Below are positions 11,126-21,230 of a stretch of 64,000 nt of DNA, in pieces. The position numbers were made by a program, and so were the translations under genes. The DNA comes from Flaveria trinervia (Eukaryota; Streptophyta; Magnoliopsida; Asterales; Asteraceae): contig CM046456.1 of the NCBI GenBank assembly GCA_025506515.1, positions 67,737,134-67,801,133 of the forward strand. Reading direction: 5' to 3'. The notes under the pieces are model-generated. The model was not told where the DNA came from. It was given only the letters and a program-made list of their open reading frames with translations, and did not search any database. How positions within the stretch are numbered: position 1 is the first letter of the stretch; each line of letters starts with the position of its first letter.

Positions 11126-12391
11126 ATGGCCGGAGGTAGATCTTCGAAAGCTTCTAGGGGTGGAGGTCACGGTGCTGAACCGCGACCTAAGAGAGGGAGA
11201 CCCAGAGTTGAGAGGGTGGTTCATGAGGAACCAGAGATCCCTCATCCGGAGGGTGGCGACGAAAGCGCCAATCTGAGAGCCTCAGTAAAAGAGGCTGTTG
11301 TAGAAGAAGTCCATCAGGTCATGCAGACAATCTTACCATCTGTGGTGACTGAAGTTATTAAGGCTGTACGAGAAGGGGAAAGGAAAGAAAGAAACAGATC
11401 CTCTGGAGGACGGGAACAACCAGAGCCGGAAACGGTTCTATCTGATGATGAAGAGGAAGAAGAAGAGGCTGTGCCAGAGGCAGTGCGAGGATGTAACTAC
11501 GGGGCATTTATGAGATGCAAGCCCCCTACTTTTGATGGAAATGGCACCGCTGCTGCCGCTCACCGGTGGGTGAGGGAAATGGAAGCTGTTCTCGATATCA
11601 GCGAGTGCCGAGAGGACCAAAAGGTGAAGTTTGCTACCCACTCTTTTGTGGATTCAGCTCTGTGCTGGTGGGACAACATTGTCCAAGCTGAGGGTAGTAG
11701 AGCCATTGGGAAAATGAAATGGCCTGAGCTGAGAAGGTTGGTGATTGAGGAATTTTGTCCTCATCGGGAAATGGACAAGTTGGAAAGGGAGTTTTTACAG
11801 TTGGAGGCTGGAACCATGACACACCAGCAGTATACCACCAAGTTTAATGAAATGGCACGGCTTGTGCCTGATCAGGTGACGCCTCTGTCTTGGAAAATTA
11901 AGAGGTACATTCAGGGTTTACCGGTGGATGTTCGTCGGCATATGATCGCCGCCCGACCAAGCACGTTTAGGTCGGCGGTTGATTTGGCAGGGAGGCTGTA
12001 TGATGAGCGGGAGGTGGTGGTGACTGAAGCAAGTAAGAAGGGTGGTGGTGATCGGAACTGGAACGGGAAACGGTTGGGTCGGGGTGATGCCCCGATGGGT
12101 AACAAAAAGGCACGGGTGGATGAACGCCGGGTGGTCACATCAAGTGCGGGGTCGAAAAGGTGTGGCAAGTGTGGAAGGGAGCACAGCGGGGAATGTAGGT
12201 TTGGGTCAAACTTGTGCTTCAAGTGTGGGAAGACAGGGCATATGGCGAAGGATTGCATGTCGAGCAAATGTTTTAACTGTGGGGAAACTGGTCATATGAG
12301 CAGAGATTGTAAGAAGTCGAGGACTGAGGGTTCAGGGGTGAAGAAGACGGGAAGTGATGACCGAGGGCGAGCGCCAGAGCGTTCACCATGA
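11126..12391 (+). CDS. gag: Gag polyprotein of L2 (capsid/nucleocapsid)
   Basis: Gag assembles the cytoplasmic virus-like particle and packages element RNA. I start at 11126 (MAGGRSSKAS), giving 421 aa. The frame opens 13 codons earlier at 11087, but the related element D has no ATG there and a stop just before the same MAGG start. A basic, then acidic N-terminal region (Glu-rich near residues 105-120) precedes the Retrotrans_gag capsid domain (CKPPTFDG...HRWVREMEAV...WWDNIV...FCPHREMDKLEREFLQLE). The C-terminus has a CGKCGREHSGEC finger and two CCHC knuckles, CFKCGKTGHMAKDC and CFNCGETGHMSRDC. The frame is intact. Its TGA stop overlaps an ATG (ATGA at 12388) that opens the protease frame. 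Confidence 0.95.
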   Translation: MAGGRSSKASRGGGHGAEPRPKRGRPRVERVVHEEPEIPHPEGGDESANLRASVKEAVVEEVHQVMQTILPSVVTEVIKAVREGERKERNRSSGGREQPEPETVLSDDEEEEEEAVPEAVRGCNYGAFMRCKPPTFDGNGTAAAAHRWVREMEAVLDISECREDQKVKFATHSFVDSALCWWDNIVQAEGSRAIGKMKWPELRRLVIEEFCPHREMDKLEREFLQLEAGTMTHQQYTTKFNEMARLVPDQVTPLSWKIKRYIQGLPVDVRRHMIAARPSTFRSAVDLAGRLYDEREVVVTEASKKGGGDRNWNGKRLGRGDAPMGNKKARVDERRVVTSSAGSKRCGKCGREHSGECRFGSNLCFKCGKTGHMAKDCMSSKCFNCGETGHMSRDCKKSRTEGSGVKKTGSDDRGRAPERSP

Positions 12392-12940
12392 CACAGGAGG
12401 AGGCTAGGACGGACCCTGACGTTGTGTCCGGTACGTTTCTAGTGAACCAGACTTTAACTTCTGTGTTATTTGATTCGGGTGCTAGTAAGAGTTTTATTTC
12501 CGCTGCTTTCTATGCTAAGCTGCTTGTTAGTAGTAGACGTGTTGATGCGCCTTTGATGTAGAAACTGCCATAGGTAAGTCTACCAGATTTCTGATATGAT
12601 AGAGAATTGTGATGTGGAACTTGAGGGTCACAAGTTTCTCGTTAGACCGTTTGTGATGACCTTGGGTGGTTTCGATTTGGTTCTTGGGATGGATTGGTTG
12701 GCGGACTTCGAGGCGAACATTGTGTGTCGCTAGAAAATGATTCGGTTGACAGCGCCTGACGAAAGTTTGGTAACGGTTTATGGTGATCGGGTTACTACAA
12801 TCCCGAAGATGATCTCAATGGCGGTGGCGGGAAAGTGTATGAGGCGTGGATGTAGCGCCTACTTGGCTTATGTAAAGGATGTGGATACACCAACACCACA
12901 ACTAGCTGATGTACAGTTGTGTGTGACTTTCCAGACGTGT
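12388..12940 (+). pseudogene. Pol protease region of L2, interrupted
   Basis: The frame starting at the ATG at 12388 reads through SGTFLVNQTLTSVLFDSGAS, where DSGA is the aspartic protease active site, and stops at a TAG near 12559. Downstream, LEGHKFLVRPFVMTLGGFDL and VLGMDWLADFEANIVC are the rest of the protease domain, followed by a TAG near 12731 and the linker to RT. The protease would process Gag-Pol in the particle. At least two stops and a small deletion (after about 12561) inactivate this copy. Confidence 0.85.
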
Positions 12941-13533
12941 TCCCAGAAGACTTATTAGGAGTGCACCTGACAGAGAGATTGAATTTCAGATTGATCTGAT
13001 ACCGGGTGCCCAACCTGTTGCCAAGGCACCGTATCGGTTGGCTCCGACCGAGATGAAAGAGTTGATGGGCAGTTGCGAGAGCTGCTTGATAAGGGTTTCA
13101 TTAGACCGAGTATCTCTCCTTGGGGTGCTCGGTCCTATTTGTAAAGAAGAAGGATGGTAGTATGAGGATGTGCATTGACTACGCGAACTGAACAAGTTGA
13201 CAGTGAAGAACCGCTACCCCTTACGAGGATAGATGATTTGTTCGACCAGCTTCAGGGTGCAGTTGGTTCTCGAGGATAGATCTTCGATCTGGTTATCATC
13301 AGTTGAAGGTGAAAGAGCAAGATATCCCTAAAACAGCTTTCCGTACGCGCTATGGCCATTACGAGTTCTTGTCATGCCTTTGGTTTGACCAACGCGCCAG
13401 CTGCTTTTATGGATCTGATGAAACATGTGTGTCGGCCTATGTTGGATAAATCAGTGATTGTGTTAATGATGATATCCTGATTTATTCAAAGAGCGAGATT
13501 GAGCATGCTGGTCACATTCGAGAGGTTCTAGAG
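12941..13533 (+). pseudogene. Reverse transcriptase fingers/palm of L2, frameshifted
   Basis: RT motifs appear in short pieces across all three frames: FQIDLIPGAQPVAKAPYRLA near 12985, KKDGSMRMCIDY near 13147, NRYPL near 13210, FRTRYGHYEF near 13340 and a FIDDILIYS-like catalytic block near 13460 with one base missing. I count at least six single- or few-base deletions in under 600 bp. The flanking gag and integrase regions are clean, so either this segment degenerated alone or the assembly has indel errors here. Confidence 0.85.
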
Positions 13534-14022
13534 ATGTTGAGAAGGGAGAAACTGTATGCTAAATTCTCCAAGTGCGCGTTCTGGTTGCGCGAAGTTCAGT
13601 TTTTGGGTCATGTGGTGAATCCTGATGGGATTATGGTTGACCCGGCGAAGGTGGAGGCGGTTATGCAATGGAAGTCACCAAAGACGCCATCCGAGATCCG
13701 TAGTTTCTTGGGCTTGGCGGGCTACTATAGAAGATTCATCCAAGACTTCTCTAAGATTGCTTCTCCACTAACTAAGTTGACCCGAAAGGATGTGGTTTGT
13801 ATGGGGTCAAGCTCAAGAGAAGGCGTTCGAAGAGCTGAAGGCAAGACTGACTCAAGCTCCAGTCCTGTCCCTACCGATGGAAGTGAAGATCTAGTGGTTT
13901 ATTCTGATGCTTCCTACTCGGGGTTGGGGTGTGTGTTAATGCAGAGAGGGAATGTTATAGCCTATGCATCTCAACAGTTAAAGGTTCATGAGGCAATTAT
14001 CCTACTCATGACTTGGAGCTAG
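13534..14022 (+). pseudogene. RT thumb/connection and N-terminal RNase H of L2
   Basis: The open stretch begins at LRREKLYAKFSKCAFW and continues through VQFLGHVV and FLGLAGYYRRFI, the end of the gypsy RT, to the RNase H start LVVYSDASYSGLGCVLMQ. It carries the first catalytic Asp of RNase H and YASQQLKVHE. A local frame disturbance near 13795-13850 scrambles the short WGQEQEKAF-type linker. The frame breaks again at 14022, so the domain is split from its C-terminal part. The first Met is not a translation start. Confidence 0.85.
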
Positions 14023-14104
14023 CAGCCATGGTCTTTGCGTTTTAAAGATTTGGAGGCACTATCTCTACGGGACGAAGTGCACCATATTCACCGATCATAA
14101 GAGC

Positions 14105-15583
14105 TTGAAGTACTTCTTCGAGCAAAAGGATCTGAACATGAGGCAGAGGAGATGGTTGGAACTGATAAAGGATTATGATTGCGAGATCCATTACCATCCA
14201 GGCAAAGCTAATGTGGTGGCGGATGCCCTTAGTCGAAAGGAAAGGCCCGAACCGATTCGGGTGAAAGCTTATCAATTAATCATGACCTCTGATGTGATGA
14301 AGCAAGTTAAGGAGTTTCAAGATGAGGCATTGAAGGAAGATCATCTTAACTCGGAAGGAATGAGAGGTCTGGTTGAGGAATTGGGTGAAAACACACTCGG
14401 TGTTAGAACTCGATTCGACCGTGTGTGGATTCCTCGTTTTGGGGATCTACGGGTGAAGATAATGGATGAAGCTCACAAGACTCGATACTCCATTCATCCT
14501 GGTGCCACGAAAATGTACCATGACATGAAGAAAGATTATTGGTGGCCGGGTATGAAGCGCGACGTGGTGGAGTATGTGAGTAAGTGCCTTACTTGCTTAC
14601 AAGTGAAGGCAGAGCATCAAAAGCCGTATGGGAAGATCCAACCTTTGGATATACCAGAATGGAAATGGGAGCACATCACCATGGACTTCATTACGAAGCT
14701 GCCACGTACCCCGAAAGGGTACGATGCCATATGGGTGATAGTTGATCGTCTGACGAAGAGCGCTCATTTTCTACCGATCCGCGAGACGTATTCATCGGAG
14801 AGGTTGGCTGATCTGTTCATCAAGGAAATTGTAGCTCGTCATGGTGTGCTGGTGTCTATTGTGTCTGATCGTGACACTCGGTTTACATCTAAATTTAGAA
14901 GAAAATTCCACGACGCTATGGGGACGAGGTTACATATTAGCACGGCTTATCATCCCCAGACTGATGGTCAGTCAGAAAGGACCATTCAGACACTGGAAGA
15001 CATGCTTCGGGCGTGTGTGATCGATTTTGGTGGAAGTTGGGATGACCACTTACCGTTAGCCGAATTCTCATACAACAACAGCTATCATGCCAGTATTGGT
15101 ATGCCACCATATGAGATGCTATACGGTAGAAGATGCAGAACACCCGTTTGTTGGGGTGATATTGGGCAGAAGGAATTGGGGAGCGTCGAGGTAATCGAGG
15201 CTACGACAGAGAAGCTTGAAAAGATTAAAGCCTTCATGAAGGCAGCCAAGGATAGACAGAAGTCGTATGCCGATAAGCGACGTAGGCCAATTGAGTTCCA
15301 GGTGGGTGACCGGGTTATGCTGAAGGTCTCACCTTGGAAGGGTATTATCAGATTCAGAAAGCGGGGCAAGTTGAGCCCAAGATATATATGCCCTTTCCGA
15401 ATCATTGCTCGAGTAGGGGAGGTGGCCTATAGATTGGAGTTGCCAGATGAGTTAAGTGGGATTCACTCGACATTCCATGTATCTCATCTGAGAAAGTGTA
15501 TAGCTGATGAAGACATGATTGTTCCACTGGAGGACATTGAAATAGATGAAAGGCTCAATTATGTGGAGCAACGGTGGCAATAA
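14105..15583 (+). CDS. Pol fragment of L2: C-terminal RNase H plus integrase
   Basis: This is an uninterrupted 492-codon part of the polyprotein, not an independent gene. Residues 1-45 finish RNase H (NMRQRRWLEL, GKANVVADALSRK). The HHCC zinc domain follows (H124, H131 or H139, C161, C164, with YWWPGM between). The DDE core has D194 in TMDFITKLP, D255 in SDRDTRF and E291 in GQSERT, an exact DD35E spacing. The GPY/F-like module near residues 420-450 reads ICPFRII and AYRLELP. Integrase inserts element cDNA into chromosomal DNA. All catalytic residues are present. The frame ends early at 15583 by an indel before the chromodomain-like tail. Confidence 0.93.
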   Translation: MKYFFEQKDLNMRQRRWLELIKDYDCEIHYHPGKANVVADALSRKERPEPIRVKAYQLIMTSDVMKQVKEFQDEALKEDHLNSEGMRGLVEELGENTLGVRTRFDRVWIPRFGDLRVKIMDEAHKTRYSIHPGATKMYHDMKKDYWWPGMKRDVVEYVSKCLTCLQVKAEHQKPYGKIQPLDIPEWKWEHITMDFITKLPRTPKGYDAIWVIVDRLTKSAHFLPIRETYSSERLADLFIKEIVARHGVLVSIVSDRDTRFTSKFRRKFHDAMGTRLHISTAYHPQTDGQSERTIQTLEDMLRACVIDFGGSWDDHLPLAEFSYNNSYHASIGMPPYEMLYGRRCRTPVCWGDIGQKELGSVEVIEATTEKLEKIKAFMKAAKDRQKSYADKRRRPIEFQVGDRVMLKVSPWKGIIRFRKRGKLSPRYICPFRIIARVGEVAYRLELPDELSGIHSTFHVSHLRKCIADEDMIVPLEDIEIDERLNYVEQRWQ

Positions 15584-15725
15584 TCTCGATCGTAAAGAAA
15601 AGAGGCTAAGGAATAAAGTGGTTCCTCTTGTGCGTGTACAGTGGAAGCACAGGAAGGGATCCGAGTCAACGTGGGAGACTGAAGAAGAAATGAGACAGCA
15701 TTATCCACGTTTGTTTGACGAATAA
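15584..15725 (+). pseudogene. Chromodomain-like C-terminus of L2 integrase, out of frame
   Basis: In a different frame from the integrase, the sequence reads VVPLVRVQWKHRKGSESTWE, then TEEEMRQHYPRLFDE and a TAA at 15723-15725. The VQWK and STWE blocks fit the divergent chromodomain of plant Tekay/Del-type chromoviruses, thought to guide integration to heterochromatin. Two compensating indels near 15575-15600 separate it from the core. Confidence 0.8.
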
Positions 15726-15727
15726 CA

Positions 15728-15764
15728 GGTTTCGGGGACGAAACCTATTTAAGGGGGGTGGACT
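15728..15764 (+). promoter_or_regulatory. Stem-loop and polypurine tract of L2
   Basis: GGTTTCG (15728-15734) pairs perfectly with CGAAACC (15739-15745) around GGGA. The polypurine tract AAGGGGGGTGGACT (15751-15764) abuts the 3' LTR and should prime plus-strand synthesis. A stem with changed bases but kept pairing precedes the tract in element C. Confidence 0.85.
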
Positions 15765-17588
15765 TGTAACACCGGATATTTATTATTTTGAAGCCGGTGG
15801 CGAAAGAAAAGAAAATAAAGTCCAAAAGTCGAGGGACCAAACCCGCCAACGAAGAAAAGTTGGGAAATGTGGTGATATATGTAGGGAGAGGGCAGCCCAC
15901 TCTCCCCACACTCACATTTCAGCTCACAAAGAGAAGAATAGAGAGAAAGAAGAGAAAAAGGAGAAAAAGTGTTGGTTCGGGTTGGTTCGGGTCGCCAAAA
16001 TCGTCGTGAAGCAAGCCGAATCGAAGCTCTTGTCATTGTGCTCGTTTAGGTGAGTTCTAGGACCCCTCTTTTACATGTTTTCAAACGATTTTGGGGCTGG
16101 AATACATCTGAAAACCCTTTTTCGCGTTTTTGGGTGAAAACCCGTATGTATGTGTGTACGTATATGTATGACGCGATTGTGGCTTGATTTCTTGCTTGGT
16201 TGTGCTTGAATAAGGTTATGGTATGCATCCCTAAGGTTTAGGATGGTCGATTTAGGCTTAAAATGGGTTTAGATGAGTTTGGGGGCCGAAAACCCTCGGC
16301 TGCAGTCGGGTTGAACTGCATTCTGCATCAGTTAGGGCTAGGCGACCGACTGGAGGCCGAATGGAGGCCATACGGCCGATTAGGGTGCGATTGGGGTCCA
16401 TTCGCATGATTAGGGTTCATTCGCACGACTGGAGGGCCAGTCGCATGGGGGTCATGCGACTGAGGGGCCATTCGCACGACTGGATGTTCATTCGCATAGG
16501 TGTTCATCCGTATTAGTTCAATCGCATGATGTTCAGTCGCATGGAGGCAATGCGACTGAAGGGTGTCCATACGCCCGAATAGGGCTATTGAACCCGAGGA
16601 AGGTGTAGATTGACTTCTGACTTTCGGGGGAAGGTGCAGATGTAAGCGTTGATGTAAAGGTTCCCATAAGAGTTTTTAAGATGACGATCGAGGTCTTAGA
16701 AGCATGTTGGGCATGATGAGGGTGATGATGTTGTATATTATGTATGTATGATGTTGCCATGTATGATGTGATGTTGATGCATGTTTATGTTCCTTAATGT
16801 GATGTATAATATCATTCCTGTGGCTTTACTTGTTATGATGAATGAACGAAGTATTATGTAACGTAAAGTGAAAGATAAAGAAAGAGGAACATGATGAACG
16901 AATGAAACGTCTTGCACACATCGGATACGGGGTCCTTCTTGGTGATTGACCCTAAATGTAGAACCTCTACCGCTCACCCCTAGTACTGTGGCATACGTTT
17001 AGCTGTCATTCATTGACTTCGGCCCAGTAGCTAAGACTGATGGTTACTCCTAGTACCGTGGCATACGTTTAGCTGTCATTCGTTGACTTCGGCCCGGTAG
17101 CTACGACTAACCGGGGGTAGCACATGGTATTGGTTTGGGATGATGTCCGATGCGCAAGTAAGGTAATGAAAGAACGAATGAACGAAGGAAGAGATAATAA
17201 TGATATTATCTATGTGTACGTATGATGTGTGATCATGTAAAAGTACGAACGGTTTTATCTGAAAGTAAAGTATGTTTTATTTATAAAACTAGAACTCACT
17301 CAGCAACGCTGACTTTGATGTGTTTCCAGTTGGCAGGTAGTGATTGCTGAGGATGGCACGGGCGACTACTCAGCTCTTTTGAGATGGCATTCTTTTGATT
17401 AATGTTTTTGCATTGTAATGCGAACAAACTATTTTTGTAATGAATGTTGTATTAGTTTGCAAAAGCATTTACATGGAAATGAAAGTTTGTTTTAGTTTTC
17501 CGCTGCGATTTATTAAATACTAATGTAATTATATGTTTTATGTGCGATGAGAACCCAGCTGTAAGCGTCCCGGGAACGGGGCCTTACA
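15765..17588 (+). mobile_element. 3' LTR of L2
   Basis: It runs from TGTAACACCGG to GGAACGGGGCCTTACA and is followed by the TSD TGAGA. It is 1,824 bp and nearly identical to the 5' LTR. Differences cluster in the ATGCGNNTGA array (16350-16575). Confidence 0.97.
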
Positions 17589-17593
17589 TGAGA

Positions 17594-18652
17594 GACCAAT
17601 CTTGCCAACTATTGAACCTGGTTGTCTTAGGACTATACCACACCTATAAGAACAAAAATAATGAGAACTTATAAGATAATAGACAAATGTTAAGCAAACT
17701 AAAGGAACTAACCAAAACTCAAGGACCTAAAATAAAATTACACATATGTAATATAACACCCACAAAGCTAAGGATACAAATACAAAACATGAGGGTTGAG
17801 TTTAATTGATCCCTTAATAATTGTACTAATTCATTTGAAATAAACATAGAAACCTCATGGTTAGTAGCATCCAAACCTTAAAAAACCACATGATCAACCA
17901 CAGATGATTCTTATGAACCCTTCTTTACTTTAAAACTTTTGGGGTGAAATACATACTCGTCAATATTAGTTAGTGGTAAAATACTACGGTTCTTGTCTCC
18001 GAACAGAGCATAATCATTAACTCCATTAGGAGCCGCGTGATTTGTGGATAGTACTATTTAGGAAATCCTCTGCACACAATAGGCTCTTTATGCAGGAAAA
18101 CCACCCATTGAGATTTAATAATCATTGTGTGATGAATTAGTGCCATTTAATCATGCTTAGTAGGGTATATTTAAACCCAAAAATCTAGTAGTAACGGGTT
18201 AAGGGATATTTTAGTACTCGGGTAGGAAAGTCCCGGTCAGGTTTGATTGTGATACATTCTATAGTGCATCATGGTATTTATATTATGGTTGTTGTCATTA
18301 TAAAAAAATATTAAATATTATATTTTTCATGAACAATAACATGTCTTAAACTCATGGGCTCACCTACATTATGTTTATGTATTTTGGGTGTGTATTTCAA
18401 ATGAAGTTTAATTAACAAGTGTCAAAAGAATATGTGTTGCCTTAGATTGACTCTTAGAGACTTAGCCACTACCCTATCCACCTTATTATCTATGAGCAAT
18501 AAAATAAATATGTATTATTCGGATAGTTTTTAGATAGTTTAACTTATGAATATTTAAAATATGTAATGATTATGTTTGGACATAAATTTATTTCCGCTGC
18601 ATTATGATGATATCAGTCGGTCATGGCCAAATCTGGTCAACGAGGTGTGACA
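17594..18652. other. Right part of F: no gene
   Basis: This AT-rich sequence runs from the L2 insertion point to GAGGTGTGACA. I see no coding domain. Confidence 0.5.
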
Positions 18653-19030
18653 CCTGTCTTCGCCTACTGTGCCCGCGGCTGAACACCGACCGTTGTCACT
18701 GAATTGGTTGCTGGGCGAAGTGGGGTACGATCAATTTTGGCAACGAGCGCAGTTCGTGGCCGTTGTTGATTGTTGGCGGTGATGACGAAGGTGATCTGTG
18801 ATGTCTAGCGATGGTGATAAGTAGTCATGGAGGTGCTGGTGGTTGTCAATGGATGATAAATTCCAATTTCTTTACAAATGTTTTTTTCCCTAAAATACAT
18901 TTAAAATTTAAATTTCTAATTCAATAGATATTCCAAATTATTCAATAATACAATTCTTCTAATTATTATACTTTAAATAAAAATTCAAATTCCAATTACA
19001 ATATATTTCATGAAACATACGCCCACTAAA
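18653..19030. mobile_element. Right part of possible TIR transposon T
   Basis: GC-rich non-coding sequence (18653-18840) gives way to AAATTCCAATTTC...AATTCAAATTCCAATTAC, the inverted counterpart of the 4951-5160 end. The match is degenerate and was judged by eye. TSDs were not found. Confidence 0.3.
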
Positions 19031-19034
19031 TGTA

Positions 19035-19345
19035 TGTGTGTGCACATAATATATAATATATAACATAATATTTGAAGACAAACATCGATATGATATCCAT
19101 TTACGTGGGAGCTGAGGATATTTAAATATTAAAAAGGAAGCACTATCCAAAAAGTGAAGAGGCACAAATATTCTTGAAGAGAGTCTCCACACAACAATAT
19201 ATACCATTATGTTAAGTTTCAACCACTATCCAAAAAGTGAAGAGACACAACTATGTGGTGTTGATTTGTCACGTTCGTGTATTGCACCATGACATCATGT
19301 TTTCAAATGAACATTTCACTATGATAGTCTAAATTATTTATTTGA
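19035..19345. repeat. Duplicated low-copy segment, copy 1
   Basis: The part around AAGCACTATCCAAAAAGTGA (19138-19205) resembles 53745-53825, and the part around GTATTGCACCATGACATCAT (19278-19320) resembles 58240-58285, in the same order and orientation. The block ACTATCCAAAAAGTGAAGAG also recurs locally at 19142 and 19225. Confidence 0.65.
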
Positions 19346-20439
19346 CCAAACAAAGCACGTGCACATGATATTATTGCAATTAATCATTTTGTCTATGTGG
19401 AAAACAATAACTTAGAAGTAACTTGATATTAACTAAATGAAGAAGCAAATTTGATATAAATGATATTTTTTAAATTTAAACCGTACAATAATAATAGCGA
19501 TACTTAGTTTTTATTATAAGATCTTATTTTACAAAATGTGACCATTACTTGCTCTCCATTACCAAGTGTTGGTAATGAGATATGACCATGCATCGTCATT
19601 TATGAAGATGGAATTTCATTCTACATTTGTCAGTTGTTTTAAGTTAATTAAAATTAGAACAACCAATAGTTGTTAGTAGTTCGTAAGAAAAATACTATAT
19701 AAAACTCAAACACCTACTAATCTACCTCTAAACTATATGATATGTTCACGACAGAAGTTGAACGCTCACTACTTAGTAGAGCACTACTAACACCTTGTTA
19801 CAATTAGGCTATTGTCTTTTTGTATGTACTTTATATGTAGCTTATCAATCTTCGATTTTCACATTTATAATTATGAAAATGTAAACTATAACTACTACCA
19901 ATGTTTCTCTAGATTCCATGAAAATTTCTTTACTCGATCAATAAGTAATGGATGGACTCGAAATTAATCTTGGAACGAAATGGATATGCGTGGTGTCATA
20001 TATTTTTGAAATATGTGTGCATTCAAAATCTATGATTTATGGAAATGTATGTCGATTACAACAAGGGGTCTAATATTGTTAGAATGGGAGGTATTGATGT
20101 ATATATATGATCCTACGAGTGTCCTGAATGGTTTCTACATTAACGATTAGAACATGCTAACTAGGAAACCTACAATTTACATGATTGACATACGTTCAAT
20201 TCTAGCACCGAATATAACCTTTGTTTTCATATTTCTTAAAGGTAATGAAGCTAAGAAATATCTCATATATCCCACGAATACTATGTCTTTTTGATTGCAC
20301 TATGATGGATGTGGAAACGAATGGTGCACAAGTACTTAATGTGAGGATACAAAAACTAAGTTGCACATGGGATATAACAAAGCATACTTGCATTTTTTTG
20401 TATGTATTATAGAAAAATATTTGTATTTATTTGTAAGAG
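19346..20439. other. AT-rich DNA, no supported gene
   Basis: A 63-codon frame (20221-20412, plus) and its antisense frame have no recognisable motif. Nothing else is visible. Confidence 0.5.
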
Positions 20440-21230
20440 CTAAAACTGGAAAAAATTACTTACATGTTATGACATGATAAGACTTTGTGTAACCTAAAAC
20501 AACTCCTTAAACTTTAAAAGTAACAATCATAATTATACTAATCATCACAAACATATCACTAACACTAACTTAATGTGGCTTGCATACTTTAAAAGATATC
20601 ATTAACACAGATCTACGACCATTAAGTCCTATCAGAACTAATCATCATACATATGTTTAACACGAAATTGACTTTTTATTATGTAATTTGACTTTGGGTA
20701 ACCTACAATAAGTCACTAACAGAAGATAAGACATATTAGTTTATTGATTAACATGCAATTAGCATCAACCTAATGCAACTTTTTGTAATCTAAATCAACT
20801 TACTAACACATTGAAGTAAAATTGACGCATATAAGTTTAATCATCATACACATATCATTTGAAATCATAACAACTTGTTATAACCTAATGTGATTGTGTG
20901 CAACTTAAAACAACCCAGTAGCACCTAACAATGCCCATTTAGTCCTATTAGTGTACTAATAATTAAACGCAAGGAATTCATACTATAGTGACTTGTTAAG
21001 CACTAATGTTCCTTTGGGTAACTTAAAACATCTCACTAACACTTAATAAGGCTTGTTGTACTAAGTATCATATTCATCTCTTTAGCATGATCATGTCATG
21101 TTAATGCCTAATGCAACTTTGTATAACATAAAACAACTAGCTAACACATGATATGACCCGCTAAGGCCCGTTAGTGTAATAATCATCATACGCATCTCAT
21201 TTGGACAACAACTAACTTGTGGCCGTGGAG
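20440..21230. repeat. Degenerate tandem repeat of about 110 bp, block 1
   Basis: About seven diverged units carry a TAACCTAAAACAAC-like box (about 20490, 20697, 20787, 20907, 21016, 21122) and a TAATCATCATACACAT-like box (about 20529, 20640, 20842, 20955, 21066, 21180), giving a spacing near 110 bp. Units often include AAGGCCCATTAGTGTA. A second block of the same repeat is at 63375-63765. Confidence 0.7.

Larger units (their letters stand above)
8951..17588 (+). mobile_element. Complete Ty3/gypsy LTR retrotransposon L2 (chromovirus-like)
   Basis: The 8,638-bp unit has two LTRs (1,826 and 1,824 bp), a primer site, gag, protease, RT, RNase H, integrase and chromodomain-like tail in gypsy order, and a polypurine tract. 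The pentamer TGAGA flanks it perfectly (8946-8950 and 17589-17593), proving one intact insertion event into F. By eye the LTRs differ at roughly two dozen sites including small indels, so the insertion is fairly young. Gag and most of integrase are open, but protease-RT is full of stops and indels, so this copy cannot make a complete polyprotein as written. Confidence 0.97.
5696..18652 (+). mobile_element. Probable solo LTR F (about 4.3 kb), split by element L2
   Basis: It starts TGTGAAAACCCCCGC at 5696 and ends GAGGTGTGACA at 18652. Flanking pentamers are CATGT (5691-5695) and CCTGT (18653-18657), a 4/5 match consistent with an aged target-site duplication. Without L2 and its TSD the unit is about 4,314 bp. 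No primer site, polypurine tract or coding domain is seen inside, so a solo LTR of a large gypsy family is the simplest reading. The interior includes GGGCC-rich sequence (5740-5960), a microsatellite and long AT-rich stretches. A decayed full element cannot be excluded. Confidence 0.5.
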
